DNA from: Prosapia bicincta | Taxonomy: Eukaryota > Arthropoda > Insecta > Hemiptera > Cercopidae | Assembly: GCA_036971475.1 (NCBI GenBank) | Contig: JBAIZL010000002.1 | Span: 53,456,729-53,520,728 of the forward strand | DNA length: 64,000 nucleotides | Reading direction: 5' to 3' | Part shown: piece after piece, positions 23,700 through 37,275 of the stretch | Numbering within the stretch: position 1 is the first letter of the stretch | How the letters are laid out: every line of letters begins with the position of its first letter | Position numbers and translations under genes: made by a program | Notes under the pieces: model-generated | Databases searched by the model: none | Told to the model about the DNA's origin: nothing | Seen by the model: the letters and a program-made list of their open reading frames with translations, nothing else

Positions 23700-26600
23700 C
23701 ATAATTCTTCTCCTCCATAGATACATGTAAGTGCTTATTACCCTGTACCCTCATCTGTTTTCCTGAAAACAGTAATGTCATTGTTTTCTACCAGGTTTTT
23801 ATAGTTTAACCTCAATTTATGGGAAATGGACCTTCATTCTTTTTCCCTTTCTGTCTACAATTGTTAATGAAACGCTTTTGTAAACCTTAGACAGTAGGCT
23901 TCCAAAAAAAAGGGCGAAAACATAATACACTCATTAGACTTAATTAATTCCAAAGTGAAATAAATAAATAATTTCCGCTATAAATCTAAGCGAAAATGCA
24001 AGCGATGAAAAGTTTAATATCTATCAAAAGGCTACTATAAGTTGTTGTTTGGCATTGTTTTATTTAAACTTAAAATACATATCAAGAACAAATTCTACAA
24101 ATACATTGCCAATAAATATATTGTATCCAATTAATATACAATTCTGTTTTTATATTTTTCTAAGTATTTGTAATAATATTTTTTGTGTGTGCAATTTCAT
24201 TTATTCATATAATAAATACAATTTTCATAACCAGCAAAAACTACAAATAAATTTATTATTAAAAGTTAAAACAAATAGAGCTTATTAAATAACTGTTTCA
24301 GGCGGCAACTACCCTAAAAGTTTCCGAGTGCAATCTGGCAGTTTGTCCCGAAGGCTTTTGGATTTATTTCAGTTATATTAAGTTCCAGGATAGGTCCAAG
24401 CTAGACGAAACGACTCCCTAAGGACATCGCTTAGAGTTCCTCGGTTGCTTTCTTTAGTCGTACTATTTATAACTGAAGTCTTTTTAGTTTTTTTGTGCTA
24501 AACTCGTTGCCTGAAGCTGAAACTATTTTCCACAAGTTCGTTGTACTTCACAGAGAAAATAAAAAGCTCATTTATAAGGGAAGTGTTTATGATAGGGATA
24601 TTTATTTTATTCTTTTAAAACTAAAATCAATACAAATAGAATTTAAAAGTATTCGATTAAAATATAAGTTAAAATTCAAATTTAAATAAAAGTTCAAAAT
24701 AAGAGATATTCGTTTTTCTCTTATTTGTTAAATGTCGAGTTAGAAACCCTAGAAAAGCTAGAAAATCTGAAAACATTACAATTAAAATCAATTACGTCTA
24801 ATAATACGTAAGCTTTAAGTGTTACAGATTGTGAATAAGATTAGGTCAACTTAGGTTAGGTTAGGTTATGGTTGTATCATTAAGTCTATATTATGCATAT
24901 TTAGTAATCCGTATATTATTATTTATTTGTATGTTTCATTCTAAACTAATTCAAAATAGTAATATCAGTAAAGTAAAGAATTAAGAACTTTTTAAAGTTA
25001 TAACCCACAGTTTCTGACTCGTCTAACGGTCATGTCACTAAAATTACTGATTGAAACAAATGTCACTTTCAACGATTCGTGTAGCAGTTTAAAAGGAACT
25101 GTTATTTAGAAATTTATAATAATAAGAAAATTTACATCCCACTTTTAGTATTACTACAACATTTTTTTTATACTAAAGATAACTTAGACGAACACACGGG
25201 GAAATATATCATTATACTTTACCTAAATATTTTTTTTTTTAATTTGTAAGAATCGTGATCGATTACCCTTGATTAATCTATATTTATGACTAATTTTTCA
25301 CGCGTGGATTACGTCTCGCAACTCACACAGACTCCAATGCTTGTACCTGAAACGGAAGCTAGTAGCATATGTTGAGGGACTAGAATCACACAGGTTTTTA
25401 TTTAAAATTAAAATATGGTAAAGGAAATAATCAAAATGTTGAAAACATAAAATATATACTCGTACTCTTAACAATTTGTTGTGTGAATTTAACAATTCAA
25501 CTTTTTTTAAGAGAATATTTTTGAAATTTATCATTATTATAAATATTGTTAACAGAACAATTTGTGATGTATAAATTATTTGAAGTTAAAATATATTTAC
25601 AATTTTCAGAATTGTATGAACTTAAAATGGACATCTAATTACTGAAAACATCAGCATATACTTTTCTCATTGTGGCAGTGCATTGTACTGTGTAGAATAA
25701 AACATTTCCTGAAAATGTTGCTATATGCGTATAATAATTAACATATGATGTACATCAGAGTACTAAACTACTGAATAATATACCAAATTATACAGAGTTT
25801 TCAGAAGAGAAAAATCATAAAACTACATAGGACTATCTAAGAAAAAATACTAGTGGAGGATAAGGCAATATAAGAAACACAAAGAGAATGTTCAAAATGT
25901 TATGTCATTAAAAATCTAACGAATGTATTATTTTGTGTTAACGATACCAACGTGATTATAAATGACGATGAACCATAATATAGAAAATGGAAATGGAAAC
26001 CGAGAGATTTATTGGAAGAGTACAATAAATGTAAAGGTATAATGAAGACAGTATAACAGAAAATTATAAGCTAGTGGATTTACTTAAAAGTGAAAGCCCA
26101 GTGATTTTGTAAAGGCTTGGCTGAGAGTTTTAAACTAAAGAAGTTGTAAACCATTTAGCGTTTTTAAAAGTAAAAAACTTAATACTAGTAAAAAATGATA
26201 TATTATAAAATACGTTAAATGATATTTAAAACTTTCATCTGTATTAGTCTAAACAGTCTATTACAATCGTCAAGTACAAAAAGGCTGCAAAACCATGACG
26301 GCAAATAACATCAGAATATGCAGCAAAATTAATTACAATATATTAAGGACAATATCTTAATACAATATAGTTTCCTAAACTACAAACAATATGGTGCAAA
26401 CACATGCAAAACAGTCCATTTTAACGTATATTTACAATTTTAATCTAAAATTTACGTAGATGAAGTACTAGCTATTGCAATAGTGATTTAAGTGTCCTTG
26501 CGTTTTAACCTTTGGAATTTGAAATAATCTTCACAACTTATAGTTAACAAGTCAATTATTATTAACAAAATTTTATTCATTCAAAATTGATATTATATTG

Positions 26601-27104
26601 GATATTAAAGTTATGATATGTAATAATATTATAACTAAAATGTTACCTAAGCTAAGCTTTTATTATAATTATAGTTATTATAAACATAATAATAATAATG
26701 ATAAGAACTAATAGAAGACTAAAACAAATTTATATTACTCAGCAACATTCCGATAGTACTTTACAGTTGTGACTTTAATTTAATAAATATTATTAATAAA
26801 TTGTAAAAAACTGTATTTTTATTCCAAAATTGATAAATAACTCCAGGAATCAATCACATTACTAGAAGAGGTAGAATAAGTTTATTATTATTAGTAAGAA
26901 CTTACCGAAAACTATTTATGTAAAACGATATAATCAAGTAATATAATACAACACACAAGATGAGTAGTGTCAAGTCAGGTAAAGTCGTATTTCTAATAAC
27001 GTCTGAGCATGCAATCAGGTTTCAAGACACCCACTTCCACTCCCTCCTTTATCGCTGTTTGCCATTACTGTTTATTTTTTAAACTATGTATTTTAAAAGA
27101 TCAT
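23700..27104. other. Intergenic, no gene recognised
   Basis: AT-rich sequence. A less AT-rich patch at about 24295-24470 matches nothing I recognise. Short frames at 24049, 24495 and 25298 are low in complexity (Lys/Asn/Ile-rich) and have no domain. Confidence 0.45.
24851..24865 (+). repeat. Short (TTAGG)3 run
   Basis: Three perfect TTAGG units followed by TTATGG. TTAGG is the ancestral insect telomere repeat. A run this short is common interstitially and does not mark a telomere. Confidence 0.7.
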
Positions 27105-27130
27105 TATATATATATATATATATATATATA
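27105..27130. repeat. (TA)n microsatellite
   Basis: Short AT dinucleotide tract, with no palindromic element adjacent. Confidence 0.9.
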
Positions 27131-28461
27131 GATTACTTTATACAAAAAACAATATCTCTTACTTTTGAACTTATTACATTTTTAATTAGACGTAGCATTG
27201 TCAGTGGTTTTACAAGGGTACATGTATTATTCGTATACACTATTTATTATAAAATAAAAAAAATATATTTATAAACTTTTTATTGAACTTAAAAACGATT
27301 TAGTGGTTTATTAAACAAAAAATAATGTCCAACATACCAATAAAATAATTAGTAATTAGAAAACAACATGTACAAAACTACTGTTATTATTTATAATAAT
27401 ATATATGTTACATAAACAATAGCTTATTAACAATATTACAGTAAAACTATTTATAATAATCCACATCAATCTTGATAAGGAGAAGCAAACTTAAACCAAA
27501 ATAATTTATACATAACGGAACCTAGGATTATTACTAATCTACATTTCTAAAACAATGTCACTAAAGTTGGATGGCCTTTTTGTACTAAACATACACAACT
27601 ACAAACCTACTGGAAACCTTACGTATAGAAATCTATAAATTTTACCTTAATCCAGCATTTGTAAATATTTCATCAATACTAGAATGGTTCGAATAATAAA
27701 CATGAATCTATTAAATTCTTTATAAGCAAAAGTATTTACTGTTGGTATTTACAGTGCTGGAAACATTTTTCTACAAACGTCCTCAATTTTCATCAAAAGA
27801 TACTGCAAAAAGGATGTATATTTGATAACAGATAAAATCATTATTTCAATAGACCGGAATAAAAACTGTGAAAATTATCTTCAATAATTTCATAAAAACA
27901 ATATAATTCAACTGTGTTCTACATATTCTCCTGATATTTACATTGGATAGTAATTTTATTTTAAAGCAGGTTCCCTTATATTATTGTTTAGCAAAGATTT
28001 TTAAATACCAAAATCGTAAAAAGTTACAAATTAGTGGAATTTTAACATGATCATTTTGTAGATAAAGAATCCTTACCGAGTATATTACGGCATTCGCCGT
28101 ACATGGTCCTTTTTATAACAAGTCTATTGCCTAATCAGCAGAATTTAAAACAATATCTAAATAAAAGACAGTGCATAAGAATATTGACATTCAGTGTTAC
28201 CAAATGTCACTTAAGGTAGGTTAAGGATATCATTATGCCTAATATCTTTATCTGCGCTTCGTATAATACAAACATAAGTAACGTAATAGTGAAAATATAT
28301 TTCATTGTAATTTATATTTAACATAAACGTACTTTGCACCTTATAATACACACCAAACTATCGTGAGAAAAGAATTTCTCTATTAGTAAAAAAGCAGTTA
28401 ATTGAAAAAGTGTTTGAAAATTATTAAAATAGTTTAAAAACTATACGAGTGTTAACTCAGC

Positions 28462-28464
<3 letters not shown>
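27131..28464. other. Intergenic, nothing recognised
   Basis: AT-rich sequence with no open frame, repeat or domain that I can support. Confidence 0.5.

Positions 28465-28513
<49 letters not shown>
28465..28513. repeat. (TA)n microsatellite
   Basis: AT dinucleotide tract with one TTT interruption near its right end. Confidence 0.9.
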
Positions 28514-28754
28514 CTTAAATAAATAGATGTTTTGGCAGTTGCACATCCAAGCACATAAGATAACCATTGGCTGCTCTTTTAGACTTATTGCACTTATATG
28601 AACAGTCAGGATGTAGTTGTGGAACTCTGTGTTGCTTGAAAGTTTGAGAATACTGATACTGGAAATCAGCGAAATCCTTCATTTATTTAGCTTAGTAAAA
28701 GAGTATTAAGAAAAATTAAAAAAATATTTATTCTTGTTTATGGAAGTATTATAA

Positions 28755-28758
<4 letters not shown>
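28514..28758. other. Unique spacer between two TA tracts
   Basis: This 245-bp segment has the (TA)n-flanked layout of the palindromic loci, but I see no inverted repeat and no hammerhead-like core. Confidence 0.45.
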
Positions 28759-28833
<75 letters not shown>

Positions 28834-28837
28834 ATAT
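28759..28837. repeat. (TA)n microsatellite
   Basis: Long AT dinucleotide tract with one TATTATA phase shift. Confidence 0.9.
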
Positions 28838-29428
28838 TAAATAATATATTATTAGGTAATATCGGGCTGTCATAGATTTTATACAACTGTGTAATCATTT
28901 CCTGCATAATTTTTAAATAATTTCCATATTATATTTGTATTGTAATAATTGTACACATTCATAAAAAAAAATGAACCTACTATAAAATAATTTTTATCCT
29001 CAAATCATGATGAAATAGATGTTGCATTAAAAACAAACTATTTTACCATGTAAAAGGTTTTCTAAATCACCTGCGCACTACAGCTGAGTTTGGTGTTGGC
29101 AAAAAATACCGGATGCTTGTCATTACTCTCTCAGATTTTACCTTACAAGAAACAATGCAAGTTGAAGGAAGGAAGCTTTTCTGTACTTTGTACTGCCATT
29201 GTTTGTTTTATATGATCTTTCTAAACATAAAACATCCTTTACAAAGCGTAGCCAGGATGTTACAATATTATGTTCAGTAATATTTGCATATGTACTTCAG
29301 TATACATAGTAACTGTTGTAATAACGTAATGTTTTTAATTATTAGAATACAGAATATTGTAATACCTGTATAGGGTTAATACTTTATACTTAAAGATAAT
29401 GTAATTTATTATAACAACATTTTGCACA
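28838..29428. other. Intergenic, nothing recognised
   Basis: AT-rich sequence without a supported feature. Confidence 0.5.
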
Positions 29429-29434
29429 AACACA

Positions 29435-29512
<78 letters not shown>
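29429..29512. repeat. (CA)n(TA)n compound microsatellite
   Basis: A CA tract (about 29429-29481) passes into a TA tract that ends exactly at the left edge of the 29513 palindrome. Confidence 0.9.
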
Positions 29513-29516
<4 letters not shown>

Positions 29517-29749
29517 TAGTTATTATCTGGAGTACATCCGTTCATTCTGCAGTGCATAAAATCGCAGTTACGACTTTTCGATAGAATCTCATCTAGCATT
29601 GACGAGGTGAATCCAACAACTGTAGAAGAACAGTTATTACAGTAGTTGGATTCACCTCGCCAATGCTAGGTGAGATTCTCGCGAAACGTCGTAACTGAGA
29701 ATTTATACACTGCAGAATGAACGGATGTACTCCAGATAATAACTACTCA
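29513..29749. mobile_element. Palindromic element, second family (112-bp arms)
   Basis: Arms 29513-29624 and 29638-29749 are reverse complements with scattered mismatches, around a 13-bp loop. Outer ends read TGAGTAGTTATTATCTGGAG / CTCCAGATAATAACTACTCA. The right arm contains GCTAGGTGAGATTCTCGCGA and then AACGTCGTAACTGAG, which resembles a decayed hammerhead core (CTGATGAG, short GAG/CTC stem, CGAAAC) with the first box mutated to CTAGGTGA. Like the first family it abuts a (TA)n tract. Confidence 0.7.
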
Positions 29750-29779
29750 TTATATTTTTCCATCCGTGAAGGAATACGT
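29580..29779 (+). repeat. 200-bp direct repeat, copy 1
   Basis: Identical by eye to 30472-30671 (offset 892). It covers the last 45 bp of the palindrome's left arm, its loop, its right arm and 30 bp beyond. Confidence 0.9.
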
Positions 29780-30471
29780 GAAGGAATCTCTGCTACAGAC
29801 CCACGGTTTGCCAACTCATTGGCTCCCGCCGTCTGTGCAGTCTCAAAATTATCTTTTGTATTTTTCTGGTCCATAAACGTCCCACGAGTATGGGGGAAAT
29901 AAAAGGTCGACCAGAGCAGAGCCCCCATTGCCCTGGCAAGGCAACATACAATGAGGTTTTGTCTGGTTTCTCAAGGGGATCGTTTGGGACTGCATTTTAT
30001 ACCCTGCAGCCATTCATCATTCGGCACGATGCCTTCCACCTTGGATTGGGTATTCAGTCACTGACCTTGAAGTACACCCCAAGTTCAGGACATTATTAAC
30101 TGCTCAGATGAACAGCCTGCTTTACTCTCTTTTTTACAACTGTGTCGTCTGGGCAGTTTCCCGCCCCTACTTCACTGTCGCATTGCCCTTGGTTCACCCG
30201 GGAGGTGAGAGTAGCATTGTGAGGACTTAATTCCCAACTACCCCAGTCTCCCCGGTCAGAGCACTCGGTTATTTCTACCAAGCCCAACCGGTTGACTGAC
30301 GAGGAGGGATAATTCCTCACCTTTGAACCATAGCCTTGGTCCAGGCCTGCATATTCAGAAACCTTCCGGAATCGTTATTCACAGGTAACCTACATTTCTG
30401 TAGGCCGTCCCACTATCCGCCACCTGTGGACCCGCCCGGTTGCTCAGGCCAGCTTACTAGCTTACTAGCTA
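29780..30471. other. 692-bp less AT-rich non-coding insert between direct repeats
   Basis: Base composition is clearly less AT-rich than the surroundings. No reading frame is convincing: the longest are 60-74 codons, on both strands, with no recognisable domain. Its right end is TAGCTTACTAGCTTACTAGC immediately before the second direct repeat. With its 200-bp repeats it has the layout of a small non-autonomous retroelement (Penelope-like pseudo-LTR or retrozyme), but it could also be a tandem duplication of an 892-bp unit with the second copy truncated. Confidence 0.55.
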
Positions 30472-30671
30472 GATAGAATCTCATCTAGCATTGACGAGGT
30501 GAATCCAACAACTGTAGAAGAACAGTTATTACAGTAGTTGGATTCACCTCGCCAATGCTAGGTGAGATTCTCGCGAAACGTCGTAACTGAGAATTTATAC
30601 ACTGCAGAATGAACGGATGTACTCCAGATAATAACTACTCATTATATTTTTCCATCCGTGAAGGAATACGT
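30472..30671 (+). repeat. 200-bp direct repeat, copy 2
   Basis: Second copy of 29580-29779. It lacks the outer 67 bp of the left palindrome arm and runs into a short TATATA stretch. Confidence 0.9.
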
Positions 30672-31850
30672 ATCCGCATATATATAGATATATATTATTT
30701 ATTGTGTCAACTTACATTATATTTCTTGATGGTTACGAGAATAGTTTGAATAAGTTTGTTCATGAAATGTGCTCAGCAAGTAAATGGCAAATCAATCTTA
30801 TAATAATTATTTATAATATCTTTATGTATCATGAGTAAAGGATCGTTGGTACAATTTATTGATAGAAATCTGTTTTCAATATTAACGTTTTGAATATTAA
30901 TTTATTTATTTACTTTTGTTTTGATTTATTATATGTGGTTAATTACTTCCCTAGTATTACGTATTAAATTCTAAAAAAAAATAGTTATATTGACTAATAG
31001 TTCACGTTATGAAACAATACTTGCAGTTATGATTTTGGTATTCTCGTCTTTTGCTACATGGTTAAACCTTTTCCCTTTTGTTGGTCCCGGGAAATGGTAA
31101 AAGGTGTTGCGACGAGTTTCCTTCACATTATTTCCTGTCATCATTGATCATCATCCATTATACATTGATAAACGTTATACAATTACCACGTTATATTTTA
31201 TCTATCTCTAGATAAGTTATCTATCTCTTCAACTATAAAAAACCAACTTACCGCCTAGCACATCTCTCGATTTTTCCCAACCCAAATAAAATAAATTATC
31301 TTTAATAGCAAAACAAGATATCCTCATTAACTTACTGTCTTTTACACTCGTCTTGTAACACAACTTAACCCATTTCCTATAACCAATAAACTTATTCCTA
31401 AACGGCTCTACTCTATTCAAGTTACACACGCATAAATTTTGACCTTCTATTGGTCTTCTATCCCAGATACACAGGGTTTTTTTTTTACTTCAAAACAAGG
31501 AGTTACAAATTTTTCGACTTTGATTCCTATCTTTATAGGTTATTTTTGTTTCATACTTTATTCTATTTTGCTACCCAAGCTTTAAAGTATTTTTACTGGT
31601 CCAAAATGTTGCATTACTCCACTAGATATAAGAACTTATTTGATTGTTATCTTTTTTATATTTCTTGTATCTGTAGTAAGATTGTGAATTTTGTAAAATT
31701 AGTTTAAACATAGATTTGTTGTCGAAGGAAGTAATATTTTTTATTTGAAACTCAAATCACTAAATATATAGAAGGAGCTAGTATGCAGGTTGACCTAACG
31801 ATTTCTAATGCATTTTAGATACGTAAACTTTATTTGTAGATAATGTAAAC

Positions 31851-31852
<2 letters not shown>
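30672..31852. other. Intergenic, nothing recognised
   Basis: AT-rich sequence. The frames at 31229-31429 (minus) and 31450-31707 (plus) have no recognisable domain. Confidence 0.45.
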
Positions 31853-31912
<60 letters not shown>

Positions 31913-32155
31913 GTGAGTGTGTGTCTATATATATATGTGTAAAGAACTAAGTCAAAATACAATTACAAGAATTATAATTGAATTTACAATTCAAAGCTTT
32001 TCGTGGAATTGAATTGTTATAATTCCTGATGATGTTGGTACTGTTAGCCAACGAAAAGCTTTGAATTGTAAATTCAAATATAATTCTTGTATTTGTATTT
32101 TGACTTAGTTCTTTATCAATACACCAGAATACAAATTGCGATATATATATATATA
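31853..32155. mobile_element. Hammerhead-like element with truncated left half (locus C)
   Basis: (TA)n at 31853-31902, then GT-rich sequence, then the element at about 31939-32140, then (TA)n to 32155. The outer ends match loci A and B (GTCAAAATACAATTAC and GTATTTGTATTTTGAC). The left half breaks off inside AAGCTTTTCG, losing its GTTGG stem and CATCATCAG, so only the right half is complete. Confidence 0.75.
32026..32056 (+). ncRNA. Hammerhead-ribozyme-like core (locus C)
   Basis: CTGATGA (32026-32032), GTTGG/CCAAC stem around TACTGTTAG, GAAA (32053-32056). The core is identical to locus A although the rest of the element has diverged. Confidence 0.5.
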
Positions 32156-33612
32156 ATACTATTTTCAGCAAATTTTTAGATGTAATTTTTCAAAACCGTT
32201 AACATTTTTTTTTTAATTTTAAATGAGAAGTTTAATGTAATATATTAGTCTTTAGAAATATTTATATAGATAGCAAGACTGTATAAGTCAAATTTTTAGA
32301 TACAATTGTTTAAATGACCTGGTAACTCTTTTCAAATTGTAAATAATAATATATATGTGAACAAAGACTTTTTGAAATTCATTGAACGTAATATAAAGAA
32401 TTGGGGTTATAACTTGTACACTAAATTATTTTCTTAATAGAGATAAGCTCGAACCTAAATATTATGTTACTTTTTGTTATGCATACATATAATAATGATT
32501 CTGATACCATTGTTCATTTAATTAGATAGAGAGATAGTTTGGGTTCATGGATATGTGGTCGTGTGTTCCAGATGTGGGTTATGAAATACCTCTAGTGTAT
32601 ATCGATGTTGTATTTACTTAATTATTTTAGATTTAAAAACGCTTTTAAAGTATGTTTCCTCACATACTCATTCTATCGCTTTACTTGTGTTCTTGTATCA
32701 GTTTTATGTTTTCGTATAGAAACGGTTTATTAATTACCAAAACAATGATTAACGATCACCTATTCGTTTGTCCTGAAGATATTGTACCGGGTATTAATTA
32801 GCGGAAAGGTATACAAATTATAAGTACGTTCATGCATAAATGAGTTTAAAATTTGCATAAAAATAGCATTTATTTACATTATATGACATTTAGTATAGGA
32901 ATATTTATTCTTAGTCCAATTTTTGGGATTTATAAAATCCATTTTCTTAAGAATGTAGGAAAAACATTCCTAGTTTATAATTTCTTTTAATTTATTTAAG
33001 GTATTTTAAATCCAGATTTTTCTAGGGAGATTTTTCCTTGGTTTAAAAAATAATAGTTATTATGAACAAGTGAGCTCAAGTGAAGGCTATGGAAGTCATC
33101 AATTTATATGACAAAAATGGAATTTGCCTGAGTCTTAGAAGTAACATCTACCTGCTGTAGTAGGTCAATATATACAGTTTGATTTTGTTTTATTTTTACA
33201 TTCTCAATTAAATAATATTGTTATAGACTTTATTTGATCACAAAACTAGTAAATGCGGTTTATAATTGTTGAATTATGGAGATCTTCTGAAGAAGTAGAC
33301 GTACGCTAAAATTTACCTTAATTTTCGTAAAATGAATTACTGATGCTGCGATGTGAATTCAGATGTCGTCTTTAGGGAGTCTAGGGGTAAATACTTGAAT
33401 CTCAATTACAACCCCTACAGTTGCAAGTGACTTCTACAATTGCAATCACGCGTATAGAATACTAATAGCATGACAAGTCGGAAAGACACAAAGCCTCCTA
33501 GTGAAAAAATATAAATGAAATATATTCAAGAAGGAACAGAGTTACATAGAACATTTTCCTTCTTCGTATTTGGATAATGAAATTTTATTCCATACGTGGC
33601 TATAGCACACTA

Positions 33613-33649
<37 letters not shown>

Positions 33650-34349
33650 ACTTAGGTATCACATCTTTTCTAATCAAACGCAAGGTGTTTCCTGGCTACA
33701 CTTCTTCCAGCTATATTTACTTAATGTTGTCTTAGTTTATTAGTTTCGCAAACCTAAAAATCAATTATATATTATTTGGCATTCTCCCCATAACTATCTT
33801 CTCATACTGTGAGGTACTTACCTCGAGGCATAAAATATCTTTCCTATTTTCTTTCTGTCCAATAAACAGAAACCGTTATATTAAAAGCGAACAGCCCACT
33901 CAGGTCACAGGTAGATATTCTTCTGGTCTAATAGGTTTTCTGTCCATAGCGAACTCTCTTTAATATTAAGGGTAACCTTGAATTTTCCGTAAACAATTGC
34001 AGATTTAGAAGTCCTTTAATAATAAATTTATTCAATTAAAAATAGTATATTTTCAATTACAATATTAAACAAAAATTACCGGTCTTACATTAAAAAAACC
34101 TTTCAATTGATTGTTATAAAATTATTTTTCTTTAATTCCCGAAATGAATAAAAGGAATATTTTAAGTTTTCTCAGTTTACGGGCTAACCGTATTTAGGTG
34201 GCTGAAATTCCATTTCTAATTTGAAATGACCGATGAAAGTAGAACAATTGTATGTTAAAAAATGTGATTTAGACACCTAGAAATGTTGAATAACAGATAT
34301 ATTTACGACGGTGTAATACATTTTATATATAAATATATGTATATATATA
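32156..34349. other. Intergenic, nothing recognised
   Basis: AT-rich sequence with no supported gene. It includes the compound microsatellite listed separately. Confidence 0.5.
33613..33649. repeat. (CA)n(TA)n microsatellite
   Basis: CA repeat running into TA repeat, with no palindromic element beside it. Confidence 0.9.
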
Positions 34350-34496
34350 ATACATAGTATATATATACATAAATGAGGATAAAATACTTTAATTACTAAA
34401 TAAATCAGTTTATTATACTATATATATATAATATATAGTATATATATACATAAATGAGGATAAAATATTTTAATTACTAAATCAATCAATTTATTA

Positions 34497-34561
<65 letters not shown>

Positions 34562-34620
34562 AATAAGGGTAAAATATTTATTTACTAAATAAATCAGTTT
34601 TATTACCTTATCTATTACTA
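34350..34620. repeat. ~81-bp tandem repeat, three copies, with an expanded TA tract
   Basis: ACATAAATGAGGATAAAATA occurs at 34367 and 34448 (period 81), and as ACATAAATAAGGGTAAAATA at 34557. Each unit ends in a TATATA stretch. The stretch before the third unit has expanded to a ~60-bp (TA)n tract at 34498-34557. Confidence 0.8.
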
Positions 34621-35220
34621 ATAATATTGATTTAAATTTGTATATTATACAATAAATGAATACTACATTGTTTATAAATACATTTTAAAGTAATATATCT
34701 TGTTTAAATCACGTATTAGATATTCATTTACGTATAAAAGAGTAGAACGACTGAATTTTAAGATTTGACCAACTTATCTTTTATGTAATAATGAATACGA
34801 GAAACGTGATGACCATAATTTTTTCACTAAAGTTGTCTCGCAAGAATCCACTAGTGAAGATCACTTCTGGGATCTAAAGCTGTATGTCTCTGTATCTGTT
34901 TTCCAAATATTAGCTGTTTCCCATATATTTTATATAAATGGTTATAAGTTGAAGATAACAAAAACCATGTTATGTTTTGTTTTTTTATTGCCACATTATT
35001 CTGTTTAATTATAACATAGTATCATAAAACATATTTAATATTATACAATTTTACTGTTTCGGTGCTGGTAGAGGCGGAATGCTATTATTTACTCAAAGAT
35101 ATAAGTATAAATGTGCCTTAGTTTTATATTTTGTACTAAGGATTCTTATAGGATATATATGTGTGTATGTGTGTGTGTGTTTGATTAAGCAATATATGTA
35201 TGTATACAGGGAAGTGTATG

Positions 35221-35222
<2 letters not shown>
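34621..35222. other. Intergenic, nothing recognised
   Basis: AT-rich sequence. The 82-codon frame at 35079-35327 runs through the adjacent (TA)n tract and is not a gene. Confidence 0.5.

Positions 35223-35278
<56 letters not shown>
35223..35278. repeat. (TA)n microsatellite
   Basis: AT dinucleotide tract of about 56 bp, translated as YIYIYI in several spurious frames on both strands. Confidence 0.95.
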
Positions 35279-35280
<2 letters not shown>

Positions 35281-35937
35281 CGGAAGTGAATAAATATGAC
35301 TACTATACATACCATATATATATATAAAATAGTCTCCGCTAACGTAAGTTTCTGACGAGACTGTTGCGACTGCAATAATAGATACTAATTTATTGAAATA
35401 CATCATTGCAAATCCATTCGGAAAACCCAGTTATTTAAAGCAATGTTTCTGAACACATGGATAAGTCTTGTGTTTTTGATTCGAACAAAGACTTTTTGAA
35501 AATTCCTTAAACCAGCGTCAGACATATCTTATATTTGAGGAAGCACACATGTTGTATTATATATACAAATATATGATATAACATACCTTATAACTCACTA
35601 TCATTTGAGTTATTACGTGGATACAACTCCACACAAATACACAGACTAAAGTAAACACATACAAGATTTCAAACAATAAAATAATAAAGAGTCGAAGGTT
35701 CATCTCCAGTTTCAAGACCTTATTATTCTCACTGTTCCAGTTTTAAAAATCCGTTTAGAGTAATTTGCTACAAATCTTTCAGAAGCCCAAATCCTTAATG
35801 CCCGTAGCATGCATGACTCATACAGACAAACCTCAATTATACAAATAAGATTACCTGTAACTCTGAATAAATTCTAATTTTGTTTTAAATGGATTGTTTT
35901 AAATAGACAGTTAGTAGTACAATACAGTTTTTTAAAA

Positions 35938-35938
<1 letters not shown>
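35279..35938. other. Intergenic, nothing recognised
   Basis: AT-rich sequence without a supported feature. Confidence 0.5.
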
Positions 35939-35993
<55 letters not shown>

Positions 35994-36092
35994 TATCTCT
36001 ATCTCTCTTTCTCTCTGTCTCTCTCTTTCTCTATCTCTCTCTCTCTCCCTCTATCTCTATCTCTCTGTCTCTCTCTTCCATTCTCTTTCTCT
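35939..36092. repeat. (CT)n microsatellite, interrupted
   Basis: About 50 bp of perfect CT repeat followed by imperfect CT/CTAT/CTGT copies. It is the only long polypyrimidine tract in the window. Confidence 0.95.
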
Positions 36093-36950
36093 TAAGTTAC
36101 TTTATTATATACTATTTTATGGTGTAAAACAATCTGAAAATAAACAAGTTCACAATATAAGTTTGCAATTTAAATCCAACTCCACGCTTGTTATATACAT
36201 CTCGGAAATAAAGTAAATTAATTTAAAGAATTTGGATAGAATGCCAATTAAAGAACGGATGGAATGCTAAGACTTTCCAACGAATTGTCTTAATATTTTC
36301 AAATGTAAGAGAATTAATGAAAGAACTGGGAAACCGGGAATCGATTTTACATCAGTTAAACTTGGAGACAAGCAGAACAAATGAAAACTTGTTCTCTCCA
36401 GGACTCCTGTATTCACGTACATTTAAATTAAAAGACAAACCCATTCACATAGTCAAATTCTTCAAATACTTGGTGTTTATATTTAAAGGGTAAGGAAATG
36501 AAAACCATATGTGGAGGAATAAATGTACATTATATAAGAAGAAGAAATTAAGTAGTCAAACAAAGGCGGTTAACAAATTAGGAAAACGTAAATTAGTAAT
36601 GTGACTATGTAGGCCTATAGATTTTATTTATTGCTTAAGGACAAATCTGCAGGTTTCAAAATGTTTATATAATGGTTTTGTACAGGGATGTTAGAAGTAG
36701 GTTAGTCTGTAAGAGTCTCTAAAGTTGTGATATATGACATTAAAAGGAGGAGAAACATTGTATTTGTGATAAGGTAGATGTTAAAAGATAAAACGGAAAT
36801 AACAAATAAGTGTGAATATTGTAGAAAAAACATTATTTATTCAAGAAGTGCAGGAAGTGAGACTGCTTAAAGTTTCTAAAACAGGTTATCCGAAATATGG
36901 TTATAAATAGCGATAATATTTACGTCTACTTATGCAAATTTAAGCATGCT

Positions 36951-36953
<3 letters not shown>
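36093..36953. other. Intergenic, nothing recognised
   Basis: AT-rich sequence without a supported gene or repeat. Confidence 0.5.
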
Positions 36954-37001
<48 letters not shown>

Positions 37002-37275
37002 CGTTTTCTTGTTTAATAATTTAAAACAACATAGGTTATTCAAATACAAGAATATTTATTAATTTATATTCAAAGCTTTTTGTTGGTAAACAGTACCAAC
37101 ATCATCAGAATTAAAATTACAATAATATAATTTATTGTAATTATTGTAATACAAAATTGTAATTATTATAAGACATTATTGTAATTTTCATTCCTGATGA
37201 TGTTGGTACTGTTTACCAACGAAAAGCTTTGAATATAAATTAATAAATATTCTTGTATTTGAATAACCTATGTTG

